This document shows, one piece after another, positions 34,203 to 43,532 of a DNA stretch of 64,000 bases (its first letter is position 1; the number at the start of each line of letters is the position of its first letter). The notes under the pieces are model-generated. The model was not told the origin of the DNA. It ran no database searches and was given only the letters and a program-made list of their open reading frames with translations. A program made the position numbers and the translations under genes. Source of the DNA: RGIG5579 sp045543495 (GTDB taxonomy: Bacteria > Bacillota > Clostridia > Oscillospirales > SIG627); NCBI GenBank assembly GCA_045543495.1, contig JAZQMO010000066.1, forward strand, positions 45,866 through 109,865, read 5' to 3'.

Positions 34203-36143
34203 ATGCTGACCGTAAAATTGACCCGTTTTGACCCCGTCCTTGTATTTGCGGCGGAGGAGATGAAAAAATATTTGAGAATGATGATGCCCCGAGAGGACGA
34301 GATCACCATTTCCTTGGAAAAGGAGCCGGACGATGGCTTTCGCCTCGGTCTTTTGGAGGATTTCGGTCTTTCCACCGAGGAGGTGGAGGATCCTCTGCTT
34401 GACGATGTGGTACATATTGATACCGACGAAAAGGGCGGTATTTTGGCAGGCTCCAACCCCCGAAGCGTGCTTTTTGCCGTTTACCGCTATCTGCGGCTGA
34501 ACGGCTGCCGCTGGCTCTACCCCGGAGTGGATGGGGACTTTGTGCCCGTGCGGCAGATCACGGCGCAGCGCTACCACAAAAAGGCAGATCACCGCTTCCG
34601 CGGCCACTGCAACGAGGGGGCGGAGAGTCAGACCTGTATGCTGGAGACCATTGATTTCTATGCCAAGCAGGAGATCAATATTTATATGATCGAATTTGAC
34701 AACCCCTATTACTACTACGATATTTACTACAGGCACAAATACAACGAGGCCAATCGGGAAAGTGAGCCTGCAAGCGAAGCGCAGGTGATGCAGTGGAAGA
34801 GAGAGTGCGAGGCCGAGATCGCAAAGCGCGGCCTGATGTTCCACGATATGGGCCACGGCTGGACCGCCGAGCCCTTCGGCATTGCCTCCACCGCAGGCTG
34901 GCGACCCACGGAAAACCACCTGACCCAGGAGCAAAAAAGCTACCTTGCCGAAATCGGCGGGGTACGGGAGCCCTTCCACGGGGTACCCTTGAACACCAAT
35001 CTTTGCTACTCCAATCCCCAGGTTCGCTCCATTATGGCAGACGGGATCGTCCAATATGCAAAGAATCACCGAAATGTGGACTATTTGCACGTTTGGCTGG
35101 CCGATGCCAAGCACAATCACTGCGAATGTGAGGCCTGTCGGGAGCTTCCTCCCAGTGATTTTTACCTGATGATCATGAATGAGCTGGATGAAAAGCTGAC
35201 CCGTGAGGGGCTTGACACCCGCATCGTTTTCATCGCTTATGTGGACACCATGTTCCCGCCGGAGAGGGTAAGCATTCAGAACCCTGAGCGCTTTTCTCTG
35301 CTTTACGCTCCCATTACCCGCTCGTATTCCTCCTCCATTCAAAAGGACAGCGTGATCCCCGAGCCTCGGCCCTACCTCAGAAACGCCTGGAAGGTGCCTC
35401 GCTCCGCCGAGGAGAATTACGCTTACCTGAAGGCTTGGCAGAAAAACTGGAAGGGTCCCTCCTTCTCCTACGAATACCATTTTTGGAAGCATCAGTACCG
35501 TGATGTGGGCGGTATTACCATTGCCCGCAGGATCTTTGAGGATATTCTCGCCTTAAAGGATATGGGGCTGGACGGATTTGTGGAGGACGGGTCGCAAAGA
35601 AGCTTCTTCCCCAACGGCTTTGCCATTTATGTGTACGCCGAAACGCTTTTGAACCGCAGTATCACTTGGGAAGAATTGGCAGAGGATTATTTTTCTCACC
35701 TGTACGGCAAGGAATGGAAGAAGATATACGATCTTTTAGAAAAGCTCGGAAACACCTTTGATTTCTCCTTTATGTCGGGAGAGAGATCCAAGGATCCGAA
35801 AAAAAGCGCCTTTTTTGATCCCGAAAAGAAAGCTTTGCCCGAAGCCGTGAGACAGCTCTGTGAAAAAGAAGTTTCCCTTGCCGAGGGACTTTCCCCCGAG
35901 ACCCGACCCGAATTTGTTTCCAAGCGACTCCTTTTGCTCCACGCCCAATACGCCTCTGCCCTTTCCCAAATCGTTGCCCTGAAGGCCACGGGACAGGACA
36001 GAGAGGCCTACCTTGCCGCAAGAGAGTTTTTTTATGATTTCGGGCAGTACGAAATCGAGATCGAGCGATATTTTGACCACTGCCTTGCCATGAGCGGTGT
36101 GGACCGTATGGTGGGCAGACCCAAAAGCAGCACTACCAATTAA
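34203..36143 (+). CDS. DUF4838 domain protein, paralogue 2
   Basis: The 646-residue protein is a close paralogue of the preceding one, sharing long identical runs such as FGLSTEEVEDPLLDDVV, SNPRSVLFAVYRYLRLNGC and FPNGFAIYVYAETLLNRSITW, and the NHCECEACRELPPSD metal-like motif. The ATG at 34203 is chosen for its GGAGAGG site. The C-terminal third diverges more than the barrel. Two neighbouring copies with separate promoters suggest related but different substrates. Confidence 0.82.
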   Translation: MLTVKLTRFDPVLVFAAEEMKKYLRMMMPREDEITISLEKEPDDGFRLGLLEDFGLSTEEVEDPLLDDVVHIDTDEKGGILAGSNPRSVLFAVYRYLRLNGCRWLYPGVDGDFVPVRQITAQRYHKKADHRFRGHCNEGAESQTCMLETIDFYAKQEINIYMIEFDNPYYYYDIYYRHKYNEANRESEPASEAQVMQWKRECEAEIAKRGLMFHDMGHGWTAEPFGIASTAGWRPTENHLTQEQKSYLAEIGGVREPFHGVPLNTNLCYSNPQVRSIMADGIVQYAKNHRNVDYLHVWLADAKHNHCECEACRELPPSDFYLMIMNELDEKLTREGLDTRIVFIAYVDTMFPPERVSIQNPERFSLLYAPITRSYSSSIQKDSVIPEPRPYLRNAWKVPRSAEENYAYLKAWQKNWKGPSFSYEYHFWKHQYRDVGGITIARRIFEDILALKDMGLDGFVEDGSQRSFFPNGFAIYVYAETLLNRSITWEELAEDYFSHLYGKEWKKIYDLLEKLGNTFDFSFMSGERSKDPKKSAFFDPEKKALPEAVRQLCEKEVSLAEGLSPETRPEFVSKRLLLLHAQYASALSQIVALKATGQDREAYLAAREFFYDFGQYEIEIERYFDHCLAMSGVDRMVGRPKSSTTN

Positions 36144-36157
36144 AAGCAATACCAATG

Positions 36158-36184
36158 AAAAAAGAGCCTTTCGGCTCTTTTTTC
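36158..36184. terminator. bidirectional terminator after DUF4838 and SulP genes
   Basis: AAAAAAGAGCC-TTTC-GGCTCTTTTTT. It overlaps the stop codon of the SulP gene. Confidence 0.8.
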
Positions 36185-37475
36185 ATTTCTTTTTCCATTT
36201 TTCCAAAAGAAGGAAGATAAAGTGGAGGGAAAGGCCAACGGCAATGGCCACCACCAAATCGAAAATAACGGTGAGAAGGAAGGTGAGCACCAAAACGATA
36301 ATTTGGGTTATCCTCTCCTGTTTCACAAGGGACAAAAACTTGCGCCACTCGCTCATATTATAGGCCACCATAAAGAGGATGGCGGCAATGGTGGGCATGG
36401 GGATCAGCCCTGCCAGCGGCATCAAAAACAGAAGCACGAGAAACAGAACGAGGGCGTGCACCATTCCCGCAACGGGAGTGCGGCCGCCGTTTTTGGCATT
36501 GGCGGCGGTACGGGCAATGGCCCCTGTGGCGGGAATTCCCCCGAACATCACGGAGAGCATATTGCCTGCGCCCTGTGCCACAAGCTCGGCATTGGGATTG
36601 TGCTTGGAGTTGACCATGGTATCCGCCACCACGCAAGAAAGGAGAGATTCAATGGCGGCCAGAACGGCAATGGTGGCGGCATCGGGCAGAAGGGACAGAA
36701 GACGGGAGGGCTCAAAGGAAACGGAGCCGAGGGTGAAGGCGGGCAGGCCTGTGGGAATGGTATAAAGCTCACCGATGGTATTGACTCCCTCTCCCAAAAC
36801 GGGAACGAAGCGAACCAGAAGAGCACCCACCACAACGGCAATCAGGGAAGGAGGAATTCTCTTTTCCAGCTTGGGATAGAAAATGAGAATGGCAAGAGAT
36901 ACGGCTCCCACCAAAAGCGCCTGCCAGGAGAAGGTGGAAAGAGAAGCAAAATTTGCCTCAAGCTTTTCCAGCGTTTCCACAGGCTTTACGCCGTCGGCAT
37001 AGTGAAGGCCGAAAAAGTCCTTGATCTGACCGATGAGAATGGTGACGGCAATGCCCGAGGTAAAGCCCACGGTAATGGTTTCGGGAATGAAGCGGATCAG
37101 GCCGCCCAGACGAAGGACACCCATCAAAACCAAGATCAGGCCCGCCATCAGGGTGGCAAGGATCAGGCCGTCCATCCCTTCGGTGGCCACAATTCCCGCT
37201 ACAATGGCGGCAAAGGCGGCGGTGGGCCCTGCAATCTGCACTCGGCTACCCCCCAAAAGGGAGACCGCAAAGCCTGCGGTAATGGCAGTATAAAGACCCG
37301 CCGCAGGCTCCACGCCGCTGGCAAGAGCCAAGGCAATGGAAAGGGGAAGAGCAATGATGGCAACGATCACACCAGCCACAAGATCACGGAGAAATTGCGC
37401 CTTGGTATAATCCTTCAGGATGGAAAAAAGCTTGGGTTTCAAATAAAAGCCGTTCAAAAGGATCCCTTCTTTCAA
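36183..37475 (-). CDS. SulP-family anion transporter without STAS domain
   Basis: The 430-residue protein has the SulP core: LVAGVIVAIIALPLSIALALASGVEPAAGLYTAI, GSRVQIAGPTAAF and about 12 TM segments. Most SulP proteins carry a C-terminal STAS domain of about 150 residues; this one ends in LLEKWKKK right after the last TM segment, with the stop inside a terminator, so the domain is absent. There is no ATG: the frame opens with TTG at 37475, or TTG at 37457 preceded by AAGGGATCC. Possible substrates are sulfate, bicarbonate or organic anions. Confidence 0.87.
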   Translation of the reverse strand: MKEGILLNGFYLKPKLFSILKDYTKAQFLRDLVAGVIVAIIALPLSIALALASGVEPAAGLYTAITAGFAVSLLGGSRVQIAGPTAAFAAIVAGIVATEGMDGLILATLMAGLILVLMGVLRLGGLIRFIPETITVGFTSGIAVTILIGQIKDFFGLHYADGVKPVETLEKLEANFASLSTFSWQALLVGAVSLAILIFYPKLEKRIPPSLIAVVVGALLVRFVPVLGEGVNTIGELYTIPTGLPAFTLGSVSFEPSRLLSLLPDAATIAVLAAIESLLSCVVADTMVNSKHNPNAELVAQGAGNMLSVMFGGIPATGAIARTAANAKNGGRTPVAGMVHALVLFLVLLFLMPLAGLIPMPTIAAILFMVAYNMSEWRKFLSLVKQERITQIIVLVLTFLLTVIFDLVVAIAVGLSLHFIFLLLEKWKKK

Positions 37476-37489
37476 AAGTCATTTCGCAA

Positions 37490-37516
37490 GAAAAACACGG
37501 GCGAGCCGTGTTTTTC
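37490..37516 (-). terminator. terminator after the antiporter gene
   Basis: AAAAACACGG-GCGAG-CCGTGTTTTT lies between the antiporter stop (37522) and the SulP start; some read-through into SulP is likely because no separate SulP promoter was seen. Confidence 0.6.
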
Positions 37517-37521
37517 CCATA

Positions 37522-38817
37522 TTATTTTTCTTTTTTGGCTTCTGCTTCACGAAGCTTATGGTGGCGACGGTTCTGCACCTCATCGCTCTTGGGCTTGATC
37601 TCCCCTGCTGCAGTCAGAGCCATACGGGTCATCACGGGACCAAAGATCTCATACACCAAAACGGCGAAGAGGGTGATGTTGCGGATGAGGGCTCCCTCGG
37701 AGCCCAGCTGCATGGCCAAGGTGCACATTCCCAAGGCAACGCCCGCCTGAGGAAACAGGGTGATACCCAAGTATTTATAAATGGTGCTGTTACAGCCCGT
37801 GGCCTTGGCGGAAAGGAAGGTGCCGAAGTATTTTCCGATACAGCGGCTTACAATGTAAACAAGGCCGATGATCACAATGGCAAGCTCCGAGAACACGCCA
37901 AGCTCAAGCTCAGCACCGCTGATGACGAAGAACAGGGCAAACAGGGGCGAGGTCCACTTATCGGAGGCGGCCATCAGATCGTGGGACAGGGGGCAGGTAT
38001 TGCAGAAAACGGTGCCCAGCATCATACAAACAAGGAGAGAGGAAAACTGAATGTGAACAGGGCCCAGATGGAACTCCAGCATAGAAAGGGAGGCGGCCAA
38101 AAAGACCACGCCGATGGTCAGGTTTAGACGGTTGGTATTGGAATTAAAAAGCTTTTCCAGTTGGGTGAGAAAATACCCCATCAGGGCGCCCAAAAGAAGA
38201 GAGGCAAAAATTTCAACGAGGGGGTTGACCAGAATGGAAACCAGATCCACTTGGCCCGTTACCAAGGTCTTGGCCACGCCGAAGGAAACGGCAAAGGCCA
38301 CAAGGCCCACGGCATCATCCAAGGCGACGATGGGCAACAAAAGACGGGTCAGGGGGCCGTTTGCCTTATACTGACGAACCACCATCAGGGTGGCGGCAGG
38401 AGCGGTGGCGGTAGCAATGGCACCCAAGGTAATGGCTTGGGCAAGGGTAAACCTTTCGGGCATGGCAAGGTGCACCAAAACAAGGGCAAGATCCACCACG
38501 AGCATGGCAGCAAGAGCCTGAAAGACTCCAATGATAAGAGCCTTTTTACCCGTTTGCTTCAATTCATCCAAACGAAATTCATTGCCGATGGAAAAGGCAA
38601 TGAAGCCGAGAGCCACCTCGGACACGAGAGAAAGGCCTGCCACGGCCTGAGAGGAGGCAAAGCCAAGCCCCTCGATCCCCAAGGCACCGAGGCACCAAGG
38701 GCCGATGAGAACACCTGCGATCAGGTAGGCGGTCACAGCGGGAAGCTTAATATATTTGAATAAACGGGTCATCAAAAGACCGGCAAGCAGGGCAACGGAT
38801 ACAGTAAGTAAGGTCAA
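37522..38817 (-). CDS. CPA2-type cation/proton antiporter
   Basis: The 431-residue protein has about 12 TM segments with LPAVTAYLIAGVLIGPWCLG at the start, IGNEFRLDEL, and IALDDAVGLVAFAVSFG (the DD exchange motif region). The start codon is TTG, chosen because GGAGAATTCCA precedes it. No KTN/TrkA domain follows. It exchanges Na+ or K+ for protons; the ion cannot be fixed from the sequence. Confidence 0.9.
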   Translation of the reverse strand: MTLLTVSVALLAGLLMTRLFKYIKLPAVTAYLIAGVLIGPWCLGALGIEGLGFASSQAVAGLSLVSEVALGFIAFSIGNEFRLDELKQTGKKALIIGVFQALAAMLVVDLALVLVHLAMPERFTLAQAITLGAIATATAPAATLMVVRQYKANGPLTRLLLPIVALDDAVGLVAFAVSFGVAKTLVTGQVDLVSILVNPLVEIFASLLLGALMGYFLTQLEKLFNSNTNRLNLTIGVVFLAASLSMLEFHLGPVHIQFSSLLVCMMLGTVFCNTCPLSHDLMAASDKWTSPLFALFFVISGAELELGVFSELAIVIIGLVYIVSRCIGKYFGTFLSAKATGCNSTIYKYLGITLFPQAGVALGMCTLAMQLGSEGALIRNITLFAVLVYEIFGPVMTRMALTAAGEIKPKSDEVQNRRHHKLREAEAKKEK

Positions 38818-38854
38818 TGGAATTCTCCTTCCCTAAAAAATGATGAACGGATTT

Positions 38855-38883
38855 ATTATACTCCTGTCAAATGGGAAAGTCAA
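38855..38883 (-). promoter_or_regulatory. promoter of the antiporter gene
   Basis: On the minus strand TTGACT (38883-38878), 17 bases, TATAAT (38860-38855). Confidence 0.75.
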
Positions 38884-38943
38884 CGGCAAAATTCACAAAG
38901 ATTCTTCCTTTTTTGCCCCCTTTTAAGGCGAGTTTCCAAATGA

Positions 38944-38978
38944 AAAACGGCTCTTCCCTTTTTGGGGAAAAGCCGTTT
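38944..38978 (-). terminator. terminator of the OPT-PqqD unit
   Basis: AAACGGCTCTTCCC-TTTTT-GGGGAAAAGCCGTTT, just after the PqqD stop at 38982. Confidence 0.75.
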
Positions 38979-38981
38979 ATT

Positions 38982-39320
38982 TTACGACAGAGTCAGAAAG
39001 CCGTAGCTTTCCAAAATGCTGATGTATTGGGAAAGCCTCGGGTACAGAGGCTCCGCCTTCTCTCCGAAGGCCTCCTTGACCTTTTCGCCCAGTGCGATCA
39101 GGTCCTCCTTCCCCTCCAAAAGGGGCCAGAGAAAGCTCCCCATTTCGTCAAGATGGATATAGCTGATCTTGGGCTTTTTCAGAAGAAGCTGAAACAGACG
39201 GTTGAAAAATCCCTTGTTTTCCACGGCAAGGGTCACCTTTCCATCCTCCCCCGTCTCCCAGGAAAGGCCTTCCTTGCGGCGGGGCTTTCGGGTCAGGTAG
39301 TTTTCACTCTTCTTTTTCAT
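38982..39320 (-). CDS. PqqD-family protein
   Basis: The 112-residue protein matches the PqqD fold, with the helix FLWPLLEGKEDLIALGEKVKEAFG and the C-terminal SILESYGFLTLS typical of PqqD winged-helix peptide chaperones, which deliver peptides to radical SAM enzymes. No radical SAM enzyme or precursor peptide was found in the window. The start overlaps the OPT stop (ATGA), so it is translationally coupled to an oligopeptide transporter, which suggests peptide binding beside transport. Assigned by pattern; moderate confidence. Confidence 0.7.
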   Translation of the reverse strand: MKKKSENYLTRKPRRKEGLSWETGEDGKVTLAVENKGFFNRLFQLLLKKPKISYIHLDEMGSFLWPLLEGKEDLIALGEKVKEAFGEKAEPLYPRLSQYISILESYGFLTLS

Positions 39321-41227
39321 TTTTTATCTCTCTTTTTCCAAAGGGAGAATTTCAAAACGATGAGAACCAAGAGGGCAAAGAGCACAAGGCCGCCGATGTT
39401 CATAAAGGCGGGAGACAGCCCAAGCTTGGTGGAAAGATCCAAAACGGAATCCAGACCGAATACGGCAAGAAGAGCAAGGAGAATTCCCACAAGGCCCTCG
39501 CCTGCGATCATACCGGAGCAGAAGAGAATTCCGTCGCTTGTAATGGCCTTCTTTTCTTCCTCGGGCTTTTTCATCTTATCCATAACAAGTCTCACAAGAC
39601 CGCCCACCATAATGCAGGCGTTCAGCTGAACGGGAAGATATACGCCGATGGCAAAGGGCAACACGGGAATTCCCACGATCTCTGCCACAACGGCAACGAA
39701 TACGCCGATGAACACCAAGCCCCAAGGGAGGTTGCCGCCCATTACGCCTTCTACAATAAGCTTCATCAGGGTAGCCTGAGGTGCGCCCAGCTGATCGGAG
39801 CCAAAGCCCCAAGCGGAATCCAAAAGATACAGGGTGCCGCCGATGGCAAGGGCTGCGGCCACGACGCCGATGATCTCACCCGTCTGCTGCTTTTTGGGGG
39901 TTGCTCCCAACAGATAGCCTGTTTTCAGGTCTTGGGAGGTATCGCCTGCAATGGCGGAAACGATGCAGATGATGGAGCCGATGGCAATGGCGCTCTGCAT
40001 CCCGGCACTGCCTGCGGAGCCGGTCACCTTCAAGATCAGGGTGGCAAAAAGAAGGGTGGCAATGGCCATACCGGAAACGGGGTTGTTACTGCTTCCCACA
40101 AGGCCTACCATACGGGAGGAAACGGTGGCGAAGAAGAAGCCGAAGATCACCACGATCACCGCACCCAAAAGAGATACGGGAATGGCGGGAACCAGCCATA
40201 CCAAAAGGGTCAGGATGACAATGGCGATCAAAACGATCTTCAGGCTGATATCCTTCTCGGTTCTCTTATCCCCTGCGCCGCCTGCGGTCATAATGCTCTT
40301 CATGGCACCGCTGAAGGTTTTGATGATCAGGGGGAGTGATTTGATCAGGCTGATGATCCCGCCTGCCGCCAAAGCACCGGCGCCGATGTAGCGCACATAC
40401 GAGGACCAAATGGCACCGGCTCCCCCTGCGGCATACATTTCTCCGATGGGAGCCGTGCCGGGATACAGCACCGCAGAGGAGCCGAACAACACGATGAGGG
40501 GAATGAGGACCAGCCAGCTGAATACGCCGCCTGCGAACATATAAGAGGAAATTTTGGCACCGCAAATATAACCAACGCTCATCACGGCAGGATAGATCTG
40601 TGTGCCGATCTCCCCTGCAAAGCCGCGGATGGCAAGGCTGATCTCGCCGGAAACCAGCTTCAAGCCGTCGATGATAAACTTGAACAGAGCGGAAATTCCC
40701 ATACCGGCAAATACGGTAGAGGCATTGGCACCGCCCTTTTCACCTGCCAGAAGCACCTCGGCGCAAGCCGTTCCCTCGGGATAAGGGAGGGTTCCGTGCT
40801 CCTTTACGATGAGGGCATTGCGAAGGGGTACCATAAAGAATACACCCAAAAGACCGCCCAAAAGGGCAATGAGGGTGATCTCAAGGATGCCGGGCTTTTC
40901 CATTTTTCCTTCAGCGGCCCACAAAAACAGGGCGGGCAGAGTAAAAATGGCGCCTGCCGCAAGGCTTTCTCCCGCAGAGCCCGTGGTTTGCACCAAATTG
41001 CTCTCCAGAATGGAATTTTTCTTCATCAGGATGCGGATCACACCCATGGAGATCACGGCGGCGGGAATGGATGCGGAAACGGTCATTCCCACACGAAGTC
41101 CCAGGTAGGCGTTTGCCGCACCGAAGATGATGGCCAGCAAAATACCCATCAGAATGGAGGTCACGGTGATCTCGGGCGTAACCTTTTCTGCCGGGATATA
41201 AGGCTTAAAATCTTGTTTGTTTTCCAT
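39317..41227 (-). CDS. OPT-family oligopeptide transporter
   Basis: The 636-residue protein has about 14 TM segments and the OPT block IIFGAANAYLGLRVGMTVSASIPAAVISMG near the N-terminus, GSAGESLAAGAIFTLPA, and LPYPEGTACAEVLLAGE (OPT motif). It imports oligopeptides by ion symport. The ATG at 41227 follows GGAGTTATT. Downstream, PqqD is coupled; upstream lies pepD, a dipeptidase, so the three make sense as peptide uptake and use. Confidence 0.92.
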   Translation of the reverse strand: MENKQDFKPYIPAEKVTPEITVTSILMGILLAIIFGAANAYLGLRVGMTVSASIPAAVISMGVIRILMKKNSILESNLVQTTGSAGESLAAGAIFTLPALFLWAAEGKMEKPGILEITLIALLGGLLGVFFMVPLRNALIVKEHGTLPYPEGTACAEVLLAGEKGGANASTVFAGMGISALFKFIIDGLKLVSGEISLAIRGFAGEIGTQIYPAVMSVGYICGAKISSYMFAGGVFSWLVLIPLIVLFGSSAVLYPGTAPIGEMYAAGGAGAIWSSYVRYIGAGALAAGGIISLIKSLPLIIKTFSGAMKSIMTAGGAGDKRTEKDISLKIVLIAIVILTLLVWLVPAIPVSLLGAVIVVIFGFFFATVSSRMVGLVGSSNNPVSGMAIATLLFATLILKVTGSAGSAGMQSAIAIGSIICIVSAIAGDTSQDLKTGYLLGATPKKQQTGEIIGVVAAALAIGGTLYLLDSAWGFGSDQLGAPQATLMKLIVEGVMGGNLPWGLVFIGVFVAVVAEIVGIPVLPFAIGVYLPVQLNACIMVGGLVRLVMDKMKKPEEEKKAITSDGILFCSGMIAGEGLVGILLALLAVFGLDSVLDLSTKLGLSPAFMNIGGLVLFALLVLIVLKFSLWKKRDKK

Positions 41228-41256
41228 AATAACTCCTTTTTTTGGTATCTCGGGCA

Positions 41257-41285
41257 TTATACCAAATTTTTTTCGGAAAGTAAAG
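41257..41285 (-). promoter_or_regulatory. promoter of the OPT-PqqD unit
   Basis: On the minus strand TTTACT (41285-41280), 17 bases, TATAAT (41262-41257), directly after the pepD stop. Confidence 0.7.
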
Positions 41286-41286
41286 G

Positions 41287-42705
41287 CTAAACGCAGTTTT
41301 TCAGCACTTTCTCCAGCATCCGATACAAACGCTCCACGGAGGAAAGGCTCATAGCCTCACGGGGAGAGTGAATGTCGTAGAGATTGGGGCCGATGGAGAT
41401 ACAGTCCAGGTCGGGAATCAGGCGGGCGAACACGCCGCACTCCAGCCCTGCGTGAATGGCCTCGATCTTAGGCGAAAAGCCCCTCTCCTCCCGAAAGATG
41501 GCCTGATACAGCCCTCTTAAGGGAGAATCCTCCCGATACTCCCAAGGGGGATAAAAGCCCGTTTCCTCCCCGTTCAGGCCAAATTCCGAGGCCTGCTTTG
41601 TAAGGCTCCCTGACAGGGCGGAAAGTGCCTCCACCAAATTACTGCGGAGGGAATAATGGATCAAAATTTCATCGGCCGAAAGGCGCAGGATCCCAAGATT
41701 TCGGGAGGTTTCCACGAGGCCCTCGATCTTTCGGCTCATGGCCACCACCCCTGTCTCGGCAACCGAGAAAAACCCATACAGAGCGTTTTCCGTCTCGGGG
41801 GATAATACCCTTCTCTCTTCCCTCTCGCCACACTCCACGGAAAAGGAGAAGCCTTCTTCATAAGGAAGCCACGCTTTCCTTTCCTCTTCCATTCTTTCCT
41901 TGACGGCATCAACAAGGCGGCAAGGCTCTTGGGTCAAAAGAATGGCCTGACCCAGGGAGGGAATGGCATTTGATTTTTCTCCCGAAAAAAGAGACACGGT
42001 AGAAAAGGGCACCGTGTTTCGCACCTGAGCAAGCACCTTTCCCAACAGAAGGGCGGCGTTGGCTCGGTTTTGGTGGATCTCCACCCCCGAATGACCTCCC
42101 TTCAGGCCAAAGAGGCGAAGGGTGACGGTCTCTCCTGTTTGCAAAACGCCCTCGGGCTTTGCGGTGAAAATCAGATCCACGCCGCCCGCACAGGAAACGG
42201 TGACGGTATCGTCGCTTTCCGCATCCAGATTGATCATTCGTTTCCCCGTCAGAGTATGGGGGGAAAGCTTGAGGGCACCCAGCATCCCGATCTCTTCGTC
42301 TGTGGTAAATACAGCCTCCAAGGGCGGGGCCGAGAGCTCCTCTCGCTCCAGAAGGGCAAGGGTCATGGCAACGGCAATTCCGTTGTCTCCCCCCAGGGTG
42401 GTGCCCTCGGCCCGCATCAGGTCGCCGTCAATGCGGGGGCGGATCCCCTCAGCTTCAAAGTCAAATTCCACGCCCTCATCCTTTTGGCAGACCATATCCA
42501 AATGACCCTGCAGGATCAGGGGTGCGGCGTTTTTCAGCTTCCCCACGCCCTCCTTGCGAATGATCACATTGTTGGCCTCATCCCGCAGGGCTTCAAGCCC
42601 CCTCTTTTCGGCAAAGCGCACGCAGTAGTCTGCAATGCCGTCCATATTGCCCGAGCCGTGGGGGATGGCGCAGATCTCACGAAAGATCTCCAGTACTCGT
42701 TTCAT
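41287..42705 (-). CDS. pepD: aminoacyl-histidine dipeptidase PepD (M20C)
   Basis: The 472-residue metallopeptidase has ICAIPHGSGN, LQGHLDMV (first metal His and Asp), GTTLGGDNG (bridging Asp) and TTDEEIGMLGA (catalytic Glu pair). HAGLECGVF near the C-terminus holds another metal His. It cleaves Xaa-His and other dipeptides in the cytoplasm. AAGGAGAAACA precedes the ATG. It lies upstream of the OPT transporter. Confidence 0.94.
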   Translation of the reverse strand: MKRVLEIFREICAIPHGSGNMDGIADYCVRFAEKRGLEALRDEANNVIIRKEGVGKLKNAAPLILQGHLDMVCQKDEGVEFDFEAEGIRPRIDGDLMRAEGTTLGGDNGIAVAMTLALLEREELSAPPLEAVFTTDEEIGMLGALKLSPHTLTGKRMINLDAESDDTVTVSCAGGVDLIFTAKPEGVLQTGETVTLRLFGLKGGHSGVEIHQNRANAALLLGKVLAQVRNTVPFSTVSLFSGEKSNAIPSLGQAILLTQEPCRLVDAVKERMEEERKAWLPYEEGFSFSVECGEREERRVLSPETENALYGFFSVAETGVVAMSRKIEGLVETSRNLGILRLSADEILIHYSLRSNLVEALSALSGSLTKQASEFGLNGEETGFYPPWEYREDSPLRGLYQAIFREERGFSPKIEAIHAGLECGVFARLIPDLDCISIGPNLYDIHSPREAMSLSSVERLYRMLEKVLKNCV

Positions 42706-42725
42706 TGTTTCTCCTTCAAAAAGAG

Positions 42726-42743
42726 AAGCGGCCTTGGCCGCTT
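42726..42743 (-). terminator. GC-rich palindrome between the metallo-beta-lactamase gene and pepD
   Basis: AAGCGGCC-TT-GGCCGCTT overlaps the stop codon of the upstream gene and is followed on the minus strand by CTCTTTTTG. It may act as a weak terminator or an RNA-processing site. Confidence 0.5.
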
Positions 42744-43503
42744 ACCCTTCGTTTTTCTCTTTCTCAATGACCTCATCCAGCCTTTTTTCGCAAAAATCCA
42801 AAAATTTGCCCCAAAGGGTGGGATCCAAAAAGTCGTTGACTCCTTCCTCCAAAAGGCGCTTGGCGGAATAGAAGGTATTGTTATTCCAGGTATGGTTTCC
42901 AAGGAATACATCTACCCTTTCCTTTTTCAAGCGATGCAGGGAAGCTCGGTAGGCCTCCTGACAGCCCTCAAATTCCCACCGTTTTTGGGCCATCGTATTG
43001 GCACCTGCGCCGCCGAACATACCGCAGCGGTACACCTTGCCATTCTCCTCGGTATCAAAGAAAAAAGAAATGGTGCCCTTGGTATGACCGGGAGTTTCGT
43101 AAAAAGTAAAGGTGGTATTTCCCAGAGTCAGGGTATCTGAGTCGGAAATGAGACTGTCGGGATCAAAATACTTTTCCTTGCACCTTTCCCGATCCTCTTT
43201 TCCCAAAAGATTTTTTGCCCCCGAAAGCTTTGCCATGGGGAGCGAAGCCCCCGTATGGTCTCCGTGCCAATGGGTATTGATAATGTACTTGATATCCCGG
43301 GGATCAAAGCCCAATCGATAAATGGAATCGATGAGAAGATACAGTGTATTTTCATAGCCGGTATCAACAAGGACAAGCCCGTCACCCGTATCGATCAGGT
43401 GACTGGAGGCCTGAAAGGTACCGACAAAATAGACATTTCCTACAATGCGAAAGGGCGCCATAGCCCCCTCCCAGGGATTTACAATTTTTCTTCTTTCAAA
43501 CAT
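42742..43503 (-). CDS. metallo-beta-lactamase-fold hydrolase
   Basis: The 253-residue protein has INTHWHGDHTGA (HxHxDH), TPGHTKGTISFFFD with the next His, and GNHTWNNN. It resembles the protein at 16244-17128 in the N-terminal block (GNVYFVGTFQASSHLIDTGDGLVLVDTGYEN), so the two are paralogous or of the same family. Substrate unknown. AAGGAGGGACACT precedes the ATG. Confidence 0.88.
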   Translation of the reverse strand: MFERRKIVNPWEGAMAPFRIVGNVYFVGTFQASSHLIDTGDGLVLVDTGYENTLYLLIDSIYRLGFDPRDIKYIINTHWHGDHTGASLPMAKLSGAKNLLGKEDRERCKEKYFDPDSLISDSDTLTLGNTTFTFYETPGHTKGTISFFFDTEENGKVYRCGMFGGAGANTMAQKRWEFEGCQEAYRASLHRLKKERVDVFLGNHTWNNNTFYSAKRLLEEGVNDFLDPTLWGKFLDFCEKRLDEVIEKEKNEG

Positions 43504-43532
43504 AGTGTCCCTCCTTACAAATCATTCAACAC

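Noticed and set aside
36222..37598. 458-codon plus-strand frame opposite the SulP gene
   Set aside because: The translation is rich in Gly, Asn and His repeats, typical of the antisense of a hydrophobic membrane protein.
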